64,000 bases of DNA from Marinimicrobium sp038419845 (GCF_038419845.1 NZ_JBCAQT010000009.1:146647-210646), one strand, 5' to 3'. Counted from the stretch's first letter, positions 37,201-45,193 are shown. Numbers and translations are program-made. The notes: generated by a model not told the origin, from the letters alone.

Positions 37201-37428
37201 CTGATCCTCAGTAGCGGCCCTGGTGCCGAGTCCCGCTGGGCCATTGGCTGGGTGATCTTCGGGGGGTTGGGCCTGGCGGCTCTGTTTACCCTGTTCCTCA
37301 CACCGGTGGTGTATCTGGGGCTCGCCCGCTTTGCCAAGCCGCGAGCGGCCGAAGGAGAAAAAATGATGACCGAAATGGACGAGGCGGAGCTGATTCCCGA
37401 TTCGGATACCGAATGGCGCACGTCGTGA
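34273..37428 (+). CDS. RND multidrug efflux permease (AcrB/MexF-like, HAE1 family)
   Basis: 1051 residues with a GTG start overlapping the adaptor stop. Twelve transmembrane helices and two large periplasmic loops are visible. The TM4 proton-relay pair is in GLVVDDAIVVLENIQRRR and the second half repeats with MLIGLMAKNGILLVEFADQLR. The N-terminus VSIRRPILILVINLLIALAGV is typical of HAE1 pumps. The substrate range cannot be predicted. The C-terminus ends with an acidic cytoplasmic tail. Confidence 0.95.
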   Translation: MSEGQDPRRAAPVDDLPSVSIRRPILILVINLLIALAGVAAILAVEVRELPDVDHPYVSVSGNYPGASPETMDAEVTSIVEGAVARVSGLRSIRSDSEEGNFRMGLEFNPGVELNDAASEVREAVSRVRDELPDDVEQLTITKADPDAGSIINIAAISDVLSETELTRRVEQEIVPELISVTGVADVRVFGGRDRVVRVVVDPIRLASVGLGVADVAAALRTAPYDVPSGSFRSNDQELLVRADATAISEREIQEIVVSGSTKIGDVARVFYSPQDASSLVRYNGQPVVGLGIVRQAQSNTLEISEGIHRMMGPLNERFDDIQLSVTEDNATFIKGSVREVITSLLLTVAIVVGTIWLFMGSFRITLVPSLAIPIALVGTVAAIWALGFSINILTLLALVLATGLVVDDAIVVLENIQRRRHQGLGARAAAVLGTRQVFFAVVATTAVLVSVFVPIAILPSTAGRLFREFGFVLAVAVIISSFVALSLVPAAAARISPERKDEVHPIRDRLHRLGDYLARGYGWMIDHALSHAWLTFGIAVLVVIGAGFAYTVVPNELLPEEDRGVIYIGTNGPEGVGLEYSERQAQKVSDVVQPLLDSGEVELAFSIIGWRDPNRALFVLPLKHWDERERTRMEIAEELEEPLNAIPGISTWIGSGNSLDIRGGGQGNSLEVALTGPDYDQIYAAAEEFIAEIEERFDYLSDPDLDYDPNKPQLSVNIDRRRASELGVELDDISTTMRSMIQGFDVVDLSVGDEAIPIVLESATGQIRTPNDLVNLYVTSEGGDLIPLSSVVDIREDNVAAELERHSQRRAIEIEFQLDEDIPMQRAVDEVRAMSAETLPRGISLIFQGEAQTLGETSRDVAMTYIIALVVVFLVLCAQFESFTSALIVMVTVPFGIAAAILAILITGTSINIYSQIGLVMLIGLMAKNGILLVEFADQLRDMGHSVLSAVRTAAMVRLRPITMTMMSTVLGGLPLILSSGPGAESRWAIGWVIFGGLGLAALFTLFLTPVVYLGLARFAKPRAAEGEKMMTEMDEAELIPDSDTEWRTS

Positions 37429-37856
37429 TGTGAATGACCGCGCGTCCGGCCAGTGAACAAGGTTCTGGCAGTGAATTGTGCCAAAACTTAAACGAAGGCG
37501 AAAAAGGTGTTATGGTAACAGTGGGCTGCGCGGCTAATTCGGTAATGCTCAGCCGTCGCACAAGCGTCGTGGGCTAGGCGCGCGAGTGCAGGACTGGCCC
37601 GTCGTCAATTCAAGCGAGCGCAACGCCGCCCAAGGCGCTTGTGCGGCGGCCCTCCGGGAGCGCCTGTGCCGGCACGACTCGGCGTTGCGTTTCTTGACAA
37701 GGGACCCACCCTGGCCTGCGAAACGCGCCTTGATTCGCACCGGCACAGGCGCTCTGAGCGTTACCGAATTAGCCGCGCAGCCCACTAGGTCAGACGGAGC
37801 AGATCGCTTCTTGTCTGCCATTAACCTTGGCGACAACCGCCATTAGGAGGAATAGC
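37429..37856. other. Intergenic region holding the inverted-repeat element
   Basis: 428 bp between the RND permease and the DUF883 gene. Most of it is the 265-bp foldback element at 37521-37785, described separately. The right end has an AGGAGG Shine-Dalgarno for the DUF883 gene. No credible gene is seen here. Confidence 0.6.
37521..37785. repeat. 265-bp element with perfect 25-bp terminal inverted repeats (MITE-like foldback)
   Basis: Arms at 37521-37545 and 37761-37785 (GTGGGCTGCGCGG... and its complement) match perfectly over 25 bp and over 31 of 32 if extended inward. Inside are two more inverted pairs: 37658-37672 with 37740-37754 (GAGCGCCTGTGCCGG) and 37620-37628 with 37680-37688 (GCAACGCCG). 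The strand could fold into a branched structure. No transposase is encoded and no target-site duplication is evident. Confidence 0.8.
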
Positions 37857-38171
37857 ATGGCAACTTCCACTACCAAAACAGCGACCAATGAAAGCGCAAC
37901 CGAATCCGGTGCGCCTTTTACCGAAAAAACCGTTTCGGCGGCACACGAAGCCATTGATCGTCTGTCTGAGCGCGTCGCCCACACCGAAGAGCGTCTCCGT
38001 GGTGCCGCTTCCCAAGGCCAAGAATCCTGGTCGGAGAAGCAGGAAGAGTGGCGGGCTCAGGTCGAAGGGTCAGTGTCAGGCGCGCGTGAGTACGCCCGGG
38101 AAAACCCCCTGATGGCCGCCGGTATTGCCTTTGCGGCAGGCCTGGTGATTGCCAATATCCTGCGCCGCTAG
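37857..38171 (+). CDS. DUF883 family protein (YqjD/ElaB-like, ribosome-associated membrane anchor)
   Basis: 104 residues, start chosen for AGGAGG 7 nt upstream. It has a Thr/Glu/Ala-rich amphipathic region (~15-85) with a coiled-coil pattern, then ENPLMAAGIAFAAGLVIANILRR, the C-terminal membrane helix and basic tail of the YqjD/ElaB family. In E. coli, YqjD anchors inactive ribosomes to the inner membrane in stationary phase. It begins a three-gene unit with YqjE- and YqjK-like proteins, matching the E. coli order. Confidence 0.9.
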   Translation: MATSTTKTATNESATESGAPFTEKTVSAAHEAIDRLSERVAHTEERLRGAASQGQESWSEKQEEWRAQVEGSVSGAREYARENPLMAAGIAFAAGLVIANILRR

Positions 38172-38196
38172 CGGCTGCCAGTTATTGGAGAGTTGA

Positions 38197-38679
38197 ATGC
38201 ACGCTGGCGAAGATTCCACCGCTGAGCAGGAACCACACCAGCAGCAGAAACAGGAACAACTCGACCCTGAAGAGGCCTCTCCGGAAGAGTCGCTCCTGGA
38301 TCTGGCCGCGGCCATGATCGCACTGGCGCGGCAGACCTGGAGAGATCGCTTTTCGCTGGCGAGAGCCGAGGCGAGGTTGGCGCTCAGTACCGCCATCCTG
38401 TTGATGGGGCTGGCCTTTTTGATGGCCATGACACTGACGTTGATCTGGATTTTGCTGCTGATTGGTGCCGGTTTCTACGCGTTTCAGCAGGGCCTGTCCC
38501 TGGGCTGGATACTGGCGGGCGCGATAGTGGCGCAAGTGGCTCTTGTGTTTTATCTGCGTTGGCAGATTCGCAGTGTCAAAAGCTGGCTCACCTTCCCCGC
38601 TACCCGCCGGGCGTTTTCACGCTCGATTTTTGCCGATTTCAAGGCGGCGGCGAAGGATCCGGGAGAAACCCCGCCATGA
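38197..38679 (+). CDS. YqjE-like phage-holin superfamily III membrane protein
   Basis: 160 residues. A hydrophilic N-terminus rich in Glu/Gln is followed by two adjacent transmembrane helices (STAILLMGLAFLMAMTLTL and IGAGFYAFQQGLSLGWILAG) and a basic tail. This is the DUF1469/holin-superfamily-III arrangement; the holin name refers to fold, with no evidence of lysis. Its stop overlaps the next gene's ATG by 4 bp (ATGA). Confidence 0.85.
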   Translation: MHAGEDSTAEQEPHQQQKQEQLDPEEASPEESLLDLAAAMIALARQTWRDRFSLARAEARLALSTAILLMGLAFLMAMTLTLIWILLLIGAGFYAFQQGLSLGWILAGAIVAQVALVFYLRWQIRSVKSWLTFPATRRAFSRSIFADFKAAAKDPGETPP

Positions 38680-38945
38680 TGTCATTACTGATACGGAAAA
38701 AGCGCAATCGCGTGATTGCCATGGCCGTGCACATTGATGAAGAGCGTCGTCTGCTCTATCAGATCACCCAGCAGGGTCGAGCCCAGCTGGGTGATCGCCT
38801 GCGTGGTGAGTGGGGCATTGCCGGCTGTTTTGCGGCGGGGTTTCTGACCGGTCGGTACGGTTCGAAGATGCTCAAACCGTTGCGCGCCATTCCGTTCTGG
38901 AACCTGTTTCAGAAAATCAGGCCTTATCTGCACCTGCCTTTTTAA
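38676..38945 (+). CDS. Small YqjK-like protein
   Basis: 89 residues from ATG at 38676, chosen because the ATGA overlap with the preceding gene and length fit. A basic N-terminus (MMSLLIRKKRNRVIAM) is followed by a weakly hydrophobic middle (GIAGCFAAGFLTGRYGSKM). The family identity is inferred mainly from position after YqjD- and YqjE-like genes. It is convergent with the ylqF-like gene, 23 bp apart. Confidence 0.6.
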   Translation: MMSLLIRKKRNRVIAMAVHIDEERRLLYQITQQGRAQLGDRLRGEWGIAGCFAAGFLTGRYGSKMLKPLRAIPFWNLFQKIRPYLHLPF

Positions 38946-38968
38946 CGGAAAGACTCAGCGGCTCTCGC

Positions 38969-39904
38969 TTAACGGCGATTCTTTCTGGCGCGTAGCTGGC
39001 GCTCGCGTTTCTTCTCCTCTTTTTCCTTTTTTATGCGTTCATCCTCTGCTTGAGCCTCGCGCTCTTCCTGTGCTGTCATTTCCGGGGTCTCCAGGGTGAC
39101 GGGACCCAACAGGCCGGCCTGCAGCTCGCTGATGAGCAATGCCGAGACCTTTTCCAGGTCTACCATCCCTCCCTTGCGCACCGCACCGCGTGCCTCACCG
39201 ATGGCCTCGATCAGGGCCAGGTCACCCTCGGGTAGCGCCTCGAGCTTGTAGCGCTGGGTCAGCGCCTGGGGATACTGCTGGGCGAGATACTCTACGATGA
39301 AAAAGGCCACCTCGGGGTAATCGAACACCCGCTCCTTGATCGCGCCGGTGGCCGCCAGGCGATACCCGCAGCTGGGTGGGTTCAGCTTGGGCCACAGAAA
39401 CCCTGGCGTATCGGTCAGGACAACGCGATTATCCAGCTTGATACGCTGCTGGGCCTTGGTGACGCCCGCTTCGTCGCCGGTTTTGGCGATGCGCCTCCCG
39501 GCGAGAATATTGATCAGCGTTGATTTGCCCACATTGGGGATGCCCATGATCATCGCCTGGGCATTGCGGGCGCTCAGATTGCGGTCGGCGAGCAGGTCCT
39601 GACACAGAGTCAGAATCCGTTTGATGCCGGCCGGCTGAGTGTGGCTCACGGGGATGGCGACCACGCCCTGTTCCTGCTCCAGGTACTCGATCCAGCGCTG
39701 GGTGAGCACCGGGTCGGCCAGATCGGCCTTGTTCAGCAACTTGATGCACGGCTTCTCGCCCCGCAGGCTGGGCACCAGCGGGTTTTCGCTGGAGTAGGGG
39801 ATACGCGCGTCCAGCACCTCAATCACCACATCCATCTGAGCCATGACTTGCGCGATTTCCTTGCGCGCCTTGTGCATATGTCCGGGGAACCAGTTGATGG
39901 CCAT
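38969..39904 (-). CDS. YlqF/RbgA-family ribosome-biogenesis GTPase
   Basis: 311 residues from ATG at 39904 (MAINWFPGHMHKARKEI), the conserved family start; a longer in-frame start at 39967 is less likely. The GTPase is circularly permuted: G4 NKADL appears before G1 GIPNVGKSTLIN, with G3 DTPGF after, as in RbgA. RbgA matures the 50S subunit in Bacillus; gammaproteobacterial members are less well characterised. The C-terminus ends in a strongly charged Lys/Arg/Glu tail, which likely binds rRNA. Confidence 0.9.
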   Translation of the reverse strand: MAINWFPGHMHKARKEIAQVMAQMDVVIEVLDARIPYSSENPLVPSLRGEKPCIKLLNKADLADPVLTQRWIEYLEQEQGVVAIPVSHTQPAGIKRILTLCQDLLADRNLSARNAQAMIMGIPNVGKSTLINILAGRRIAKTGDEAGVTKAQQRIKLDNRVVLTDTPGFLWPKLNPPSCGYRLAATGAIKERVFDYPEVAFFIVEYLAQQYPQALTQRYKLEALPEGDLALIEAIGEARGAVRKGGMVDLEKVSALLISELQAGLLGPVTLETPEMTAQEEREAQAEDERIKKEKEEKKRERQLRARKNRR

Positions 39905-40207
39905 TCTATTCTCTAACCCATTGTGATCATGAGGGCGGATTCTGCCCTTATTCGTCGGCTGACTCAATCAGTTTAAGGCGCGGGGCAAGCCTGTTCGGAG
40001 GCTGATGCGAGATTTTTCCGGTTATTTATATAGCCTTTTGGCATATTACAGGGGGCTTAGCATTCGGGATTGGTCTCAGTGTGGAATGAAGCGACAGGTA
40101 ATACCTGATAGACTCTAAAATGTCTACTTATAGGATAATAATACGGACTGATGTGGACTACCACGCATGGAGGTACAACACACTAATAATCGATAACAGG
40201 TGAATCT
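39905..40207. other. Upstream region of the arabinanase gene
   Basis: AT-richer than its neighbours. It includes CAGGTAATACCTG (40095-40107), a 13-bp palindrome with a central A, and a weak resemblance to the xylanase motif core (GGTTATT near 40019). A possible ribosome site is AACAGGTGAATCT before the ATG. Both the divergent GTPase gene and the arabinanase gene must have promoters here. Confidence 0.45.
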
Positions 40208-41605
40208 ATGTTCTCAGCCTTACTTCAATCAGTAAGTCTCACTCAACGTGCGTTGCTGGTATCACTCCTGCTCTGCTGCGTGCCGGCCTCGGCTCTGGAG
40301 CTGACCGGTATCCCCAACTCGCACGATCCGGCCACTTTGATGAAAGACGGCGATACCTATTTCCATTTCACCACCGGCGGTGGTGTGTGGTATTCCCGCT
40401 CCACGGATCTGACCGACTGGGGCAACCCCGGTACGATCTTCGGCAGTGGCTGGCCCAGCTGGATCAATGATGCCGTACCGGGTTTTGAAGGGGAGTTCTG
40501 GGCCCCCGATGCCATTCAGATGGGGGACTACTTCTACGTTTACTATTCGGTCTCCACATTCGGTAGCTCGCGTTCGGCAATCGGCGTGGTGCGGACCCCG
40601 TCCCTGAAAAATCCCAACTGGCAGGATCTGGGCATGGTGGTGCAGTCCTACGGTGGCTCTGACGAGATCAATGCGATTGATGCGGCACTGTTCCGCGATC
40701 ATGATGGTCGCGTCTATATGTCCTACGGCTCCTGGTTCGGTGGTCTCGGTGTGGCGGAGATCAATCAGAGCACCGGTAAGCTGGCCTCTGGCGTCACCAA
40801 AATTTACGGTGGGGGTCATCAGTCCATCGAAGCGCCTTACATTACCCGCAACGGTGACTACTACTATCTGTTTTTCACTCGCGGCAAGTGCTGTCAGGGG
40901 TCGAATAGCACCTACAAAGTTCAGGTGGCTCGCTCCACCAGTGTGTTTGGCCCTTACACCGATGAGCGCAACCTGCTTCCCAATGAAGATGGCAAGCGCA
41001 AGGGCCCCGGGCACATCGGTATTCTCAAGCAGGACGGGTGCAACTTTACCACCACCCATTACTACGATCTGAACGATGGCGGCACAGCCAAGCTGGACAT
41101 TCAGATGATGACCTTCTCCGGCGGCTGGCCTTCGATGACCCACAACTTCAACAACATCATGGATTGTGGCGGAACCAGTGAAGGGCTGTATCAGATTCAG
41201 TCTCGGCGTAGCGGCAAGAGTCTGGAGATCGAGTACGCGGACACCGAGAACGGCGGCAATGTCGTGCAGTACGATTTCAACAATGGCCTGCATCAGCAGT
41301 GGTACGTGATCGATCAGGGCACAGGCAATTACAGCCTGATCAATGCATTGAGCCTGAAAAGCATGGACGTATGGGGCGTGTCGACCAGTGCCGGGGCGAA
41401 CATTGCCCAATATGATTATCTGGGCGGCGACGGCCAACGCTGGCAGTTCAATTCGGTCACCGGAAATTATGTGGAGATCGAATCTGAACTGAGCGGTATG
41501 TTGCTGGATGTTTACGGCAATAGCACCGAAAACCAGGCCAATATTGTGCAGTGGGACCGGACCGGTCGCAGCAATCAGCATTGGACCATGATCCGCCAGT
41601 ACTAG
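40208..41605 (+). CDS. GH43 endo-arabinanase with C-terminal ricin-type (CBM13-like) domain
   Basis: 465 residues. The signal peptide ends near CCVPASA|LE. The GH43 five-bladed propeller spans ~30-320, with base D40 (NSHDPATL), pKa modulator D158 (NAIDAALF) and acid E208 (QSIEAPYI), as in endo-1,5-alpha-L-arabinanases. The C-terminal ~135 residues form a beta-trefoil with repeated Q-x-W type motifs (QQWYVI, QRWQFN, NQHWTM), a sugar-binding module. The enzyme should be secreted and cut arabinan. An intrinsic terminator follows the gene. Confidence 0.94.
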   Translation: MFSALLQSVSLTQRALLVSLLLCCVPASALELTGIPNSHDPATLMKDGDTYFHFTTGGGVWYSRSTDLTDWGNPGTIFGSGWPSWINDAVPGFEGEFWAPDAIQMGDYFYVYYSVSTFGSSRSAIGVVRTPSLKNPNWQDLGMVVQSYGGSDEINAIDAALFRDHDGRVYMSYGSWFGGLGVAEINQSTGKLASGVTKIYGGGHQSIEAPYITRNGDYYYLFFTRGKCCQGSNSTYKVQVARSTSVFGPYTDERNLLPNEDGKRKGPGHIGILKQDGCNFTTTHYYDLNDGGTAKLDIQMMTFSGGWPSMTHNFNNIMDCGGTSEGLYQIQSRRSGKSLEIEYADTENGGNVVQYDFNNGLHQQWYVIDQGTGNYSLINALSLKSMDVWGVSTSAGANIAQYDYLGGDGQRWQFNSVTGNYVEIESELSGMLLDVYGNSTENQANIVQWDRTGRSNQHWTMIRQY

Positions 41606-41623
41606 TGGTATGTTGGTCGTAAC

Positions 41624-41659
41624 AAGGCAAGCGAGGCACGTCGCCTCGCTTGCCTTTTT
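41624..41659 (+). terminator. Rho-independent terminator after the arabinanase gene
   Basis: AAGGCAAGCGAGGC and GCCTCGCTTGCCTT pair over 14 bp with a short loop and a T-run on the right. It lies between this gene and the convergent GH16 gene. Confidence 0.93.
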
Positions 41660-41680
41660 ATTTGCCCGCCAAAAAATGCG

Positions 41681-42955
41681 TTATTGGTAAACTCTCACGT
41701 AATCAATGTACATGCGCTGTGGGAACTGGCTGCTGGCGTCGGGCTCCCCCGGCCAGGTGCCGCCGACGGCGACGTTCAAGAGGAAGAAGAATGGATGGTC
41801 GTAGACCCACTCGCCATACTGTTCTACCTCGGAGCGCGTGATGCTGTAAAAATTCACATCGTCCACGTACCAGTCGATACCGTTTTCGTCCCACTCTACA
41901 GCGTACACATGATAATTGGCGTCGGCCGACTCCCCCAGGTCGTGGGTGCCGTTGATCGGTGTGTTGCCCGAGTACCCCGGCCCATGCAGGGCGCCGTGGG
42001 TCAAATTGGGCTCGTAACCCACATGCTCCATGATGTCGAGCTCACCGTTCTGGGGCCAGCCGACACTGTCGATATCATTCCCCATCATCCAGAATGCGGG
42101 CCAGATACCCTGGGTTTGCGGCAGCTTGATGCGAGCTTCCATACGCCCGTAGGTGAATTCCTGTTTGCCTTTGGAAATCATGCGCGTTGAAGTGTATTCA
42201 CAGGGTCCGTACCAGCAATTGAATCCCGCGGGGTTTTCTTGGCGAGCTTCCAGTACCAGCACGTTGCTGTCGACTTGTACATCGTACTCAATGTAAGCGT
42301 TGTCACCATCGGTGTAGTACTGCAACTCCTGATTGCCCCAGCCCTGGCCACCGGTCTCGAAGGCCCAGTTATCAGTGTCGATGGTGTCGAATTCATCGCT
42401 CCAGGCGGGTTGAGTGGAATCGCCGCCATCGTCATCGTCAACCGTTTCGAAACGCAACCAGTTCAAATTGAAGTCGCCGCTCTGCACGTTAACTCGTACG
42501 GTGTGTTCCCCGGCAGGTAAAGCGATCGGGCTGGAGCTTAGCGTGCTCCAGGATTGCCATCCGCCGGTATTGTCGATGCTCTGCGTTCCCACAATTTCGG
42601 AGCCGTTCAGGTCCACGGTAAAGGCACCGCCACCTGTGTCTGAGGCGACCCGGGAGTTCACCGCATAAGTCGCCGCATCCAGCGTTAGAGTATATTCGAG
42701 CCATTCGCCGGGGGCGATCCAGCCGACATTGTAGCCCTCCCCCTCATCGGTGCTGGCTTCGATGTCCACATCGCCCGAGCGATAGGCTCCACCGGTGTTG
42801 CCCGCCGTGGTGTCATAGGCGCTCTCGTAATCTTCCGCCTGGAGAGTCAGGCTGCCAGCGTTGCCGCCTCCATCACCGCCGCTCTGGCCGTAGATCTCAA
42901 ATTCCCAAATGGAATAGCCCCAATCGTTCTCAGCGCTGCGACTGACGCCATACAT
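41681..42955 (-). CDS. GH16 beta-glucanase with CBM6, N-terminally truncated (no signal peptide)
   Basis: From an internal ATG at 42955, 424 residues: a short tail of an F5/8-type C (CBM32-like) domain (WGYSIWEFEIYG), a CBM6-like module (~35-170, LTLQAEDYES...FNLNWLRFE), a GDDS linker and a GH16 domain (~185-424) with catalytic GELDIMEHVG. The frame continues upstream to 43043 as RHLPSVIAPANQSTVFQVAG-NYRYVRM before a stop codon, so the first part of the F5/8 domain and the secretion signal are missing. The GH16 fold suggests laminarin or related beta-glucan cleavage. It may be a non-functional remnant. Confidence 0.8.
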   Translation of the reverse strand: MYGVSRSAENDWGYSIWEFEIYGQSGGDGGGNAGSLTLQAEDYESAYDTTAGNTGGAYRSGDVDIEASTDEGEGYNVGWIAPGEWLEYTLTLDAATYAVNSRVASDTGGGAFTVDLNGSEIVGTQSIDNTGGWQSWSTLSSSPIALPAGEHTVRVNVQSGDFNLNWLRFETVDDDDGGDSTQPAWSDEFDTIDTDNWAFETGGQGWGNQELQYYTDGDNAYIEYDVQVDSNVLVLEARQENPAGFNCWYGPCEYTSTRMISKGKQEFTYGRMEARIKLPQTQGIWPAFWMMGNDIDSVGWPQNGELDIMEHVGYEPNLTHGALHGPGYSGNTPINGTHDLGESADANYHVYAVEWDENGIDWYVDDVNFYSITRSEVEQYGEWVYDHPFFFLLNVAVGGTWPGEPDASSQFPQRMYIDYVRVYQ

Positions 42956-43111
42956 GCGGACATAGCGGTAGTTTCCGGCAACTTGAAAAACTGTGGACTG
43001 GTTCGCAGGAGCGATGACGCTCGGAAGATGGCGGGTTCCTTATCGCCCGACTGGGTTGCGGTCGATAATAAATGTTGTTGCGACATCCCTGTCACTTTAC
43101 AAGGTTGGAGG

Positions 43112-45193
43112 TTATTGCGGGCTGACCCCGCAATCACTCAACGTGGTCCACTGTCCCTGCCGGTAGCAGGTGTTGCTGTCACCCATGCTGAGGTCACCAG
43201 TCTGGGCACCGCCATTGTCGTTGAAAATGACGTTGAGTGAGTTCAGCTCGGCGCCGGTGTCGTAGCAGTAAAAGCCGTTATTGCTGTGCAGGGCTTCACC
43301 GGGCCAGCTGGCGTCCCCAATAGCACCGCTGGGGCTCGCATTCCAGAAATAGACGTGCGGGTCGTTATAGCCGCCTGCGTTGTCGTAGCAGAGGTAGGTG
43401 TTCTCGGCGGGCGGCTCACTGCTTTCCACCTCAAAACCACATTGCTCAAGGCTTTGCCACTGACCGTTGGCATAGCAGCCGTCACCGCTGTAGGTGAGGT
43501 CGTCGGTCTGGGCACCGCCATTGTCGTTGAAGATGACGTTGAGAGAGGTCAAATCGACGCCCGGGTCGTAGCAGACGTAGTCGCCATGGGTACTCATGGC
43601 TTCACCGGGCCAGGCGGTGTCGTCGATGACGCCGGACGGGCTGGGGCCCCAGTAGTAGATGTGTGGGCTGCTGTAGTTGGCGCTGTTGTCGTAACAGAGA
43701 CTGGTGGCCGTTACAGTGCCTGCCTCTGGTTCCGGCTCGGTTGAACCGTCAATCCGAGCGTCGATGTGGATGGCCAGGGCGGTCATGGCCGGCAAACTGA
43801 CGCTGACCCGTCCCTGATTGTCGACCCAGAGGGTTTCGCCGTCACAGTTGCCACTGTTGAAGTCGCCATCCAGCACGTTGCAGTATTCACCCTCGGGCAG
43901 GTCGGTGCTGAAGGTCCGGTTCAGGTCATTGCCTTCGCGGTTGATGGCCACAAAACCGGCATTACCCCGGCCAAAACCGATCTGGTTGTTGCCATTGTCC
44001 CACCAGTTGTTGACCGTATTGCCGCCGGTGACCTGGCGAAATTCCACCATATTGGCGATGGGCGTCCAGCGATGTTCGCACTGCCAATCCGAGCCATAGC
44101 AGTTGAGGCTACCGTTGTTGTGTACCTTGGCGCTGGGTGGGCCGGCTTCACTGTCGGTAAAGGCAAAGCTGGACATGACCTTCGGGTAACCGTAGGGCCA
44201 GGCGAGCATGAAAACGTTCCCCAGGTCGTAGAGAGCGCCGTCCTTGTAAGTCAGCACATTGCTGCCGCCGGCACCGTGACCGCGCTGGTTGTCGTGGTTA
44301 TCGGTAAACACCACCGCTGAATCATCGCCGAGAAAGCCCCAGGCTTCACCGAAACTGTTGAGGTTACTCAGTTGGCCATTCTTGAATTGATTGCCGATTT
44401 CGGCGCTGTACTTGAACTCGGTAACGTCACCCCCGTTGATGTATTCCAGTGCGCTGACGGCTTCGCCCCCGAGGTCGATCACCTCCTGAAAAATGTAGGG
44501 GCTGCCGTTCAGTCGGGCGGTGATCGCGTTGATATCTTCCGGTGACATATGCTTGGAGGCATCGAGCCGGAAGCCTTTGACGCCGATGCCGATCAGGTCA
44601 TTCATGTAGTCGGCCAGTGTCTGGCGGACATACTCGGCCCCGGTGTCCAGGTCGGGAAGGCCAACCAGCCGGCAGTTGCGCACGCGCCAGGCATCCCCGC
44701 TGTAGTCTTCGCTGTTGATGGTGCACGCGGCGTGAAAATCGTTGCTCGAGAACTCGGGATATAATGTACCGGCCGAATAGTCACTGCCGTCGGTTCCGGT
44801 TCCGCTGCCGGCGGCCATGTGATTGATGATGGCATCCACATAGATATCCACGCCGGCGTCGGCGCATCGATCCACCATGTCGATAAACTCGGCCCGGGTG
44901 CCGCTGCGGCTGTTGTTGATGGTGAGGCTGACCGGTTGGTAACGGGTCCACCAGGCGTCTCCCTGAATGTGCTCCTGCGGGGGCGAGACCTGCACGCCCG
45001 CGTAACCCTTCGGACCCAAGTGCTGTTCGCACTCGGTGGCAATATCGCTCCATTGCCACTCGAACAGGTGCACAAAAGTATCGCCCGCAGTGGGCTGGGC
45101 ACTGGCGCCGGCGGCTGACACCAGGCTGACCGCCAGGGCACTTTGAAGCCAACGGCGCAGCCTCATCGGTGAGGTGTGGTTATGGTTATTCAT
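43112..45193 (-). CDS. GH13 alpha-amylase with two C-terminal starch-binding modules
   Basis: 693 residues. A signal peptide (LQSALAVSLVSAAGASA|QP) is followed by the GH13 barrel (~35-490), similar to chloride-dependent animal-type amylases (DTFVHLFEWQWSDIATECE). Catalytic residues are D211 (GFRLDASKH), E237 (IFQEVIDLGG) and D301 (FTDNHDNQRGHG). Two ~85-residue modules follow (~510-595 and ~605-690), both with LCYDN, PHxYxW, WPGEA and SLNVIFNDNGGAQT, resembling starch-binding family 26 and clearly tandem duplicates. The enzyme should be secreted and degrade starch. GGAGG precedes the ATG by 5 nt, and an upstream pair of palindromes is a likely operator. Confidence 0.95.
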   Translation of the reverse strand: MNNHNHTSPMRLRRWLQSALAVSLVSAAGASAQPTAGDTFVHLFEWQWSDIATECEQHLGPKGYAGVQVSPPQEHIQGDAWWTRYQPVSLTINNSRSGTRAEFIDMVDRCADAGVDIYVDAIINHMAAGSGTGTDGSDYSAGTLYPEFSSNDFHAACTINSEDYSGDAWRVRNCRLVGLPDLDTGAEYVRQTLADYMNDLIGIGVKGFRLDASKHMSPEDINAITARLNGSPYIFQEVIDLGGEAVSALEYINGGDVTEFKYSAEIGNQFKNGQLSNLNSFGEAWGFLGDDSAVVFTDNHDNQRGHGAGGSNVLTYKDGALYDLGNVFMLAWPYGYPKVMSSFAFTDSEAGPPSAKVHNNGSLNCYGSDWQCEHRWTPIANMVEFRQVTGGNTVNNWWDNGNNQIGFGRGNAGFVAINREGNDLNRTFSTDLPEGEYCNVLDGDFNSGNCDGETLWVDNQGRVSVSLPAMTALAIHIDARIDGSTEPEPEAGTVTATSLCYDNSANYSSPHIYYWGPSPSGVIDDTAWPGEAMSTHGDYVCYDPGVDLTSLNVIFNDNGGAQTDDLTYSGDGCYANGQWQSLEQCGFEVESSEPPAENTYLCYDNAGGYNDPHVYFWNASPSGAIGDASWPGEALHSNNGFYCYDTGAELNSLNVIFNDNGGAQTGDLSMGDSNTCYRQGQWTTLSDCGVSPQ

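Noticed and set aside
37521..37785. Integron attC site
   Set aside because: It has nested inverted repeats, but no GTTRRRY/RYYYAAC core sites were seen in the expected places and no integrase is nearby.
37586..37846. Reading frame through the inverted-repeat element
   Set aside because: It runs through the foldback structure, has no ribosome site and no recognised sequence; the palindromes explain its open frame.
42847..43137. Alternative frame that might continue the GH16 gene by frameshift
   Set aside because: I translated the other two minus-strand frames across 43020-43120 and saw no F5/8-domain-like sequence, so a simple frameshift does not restore the N-terminus.
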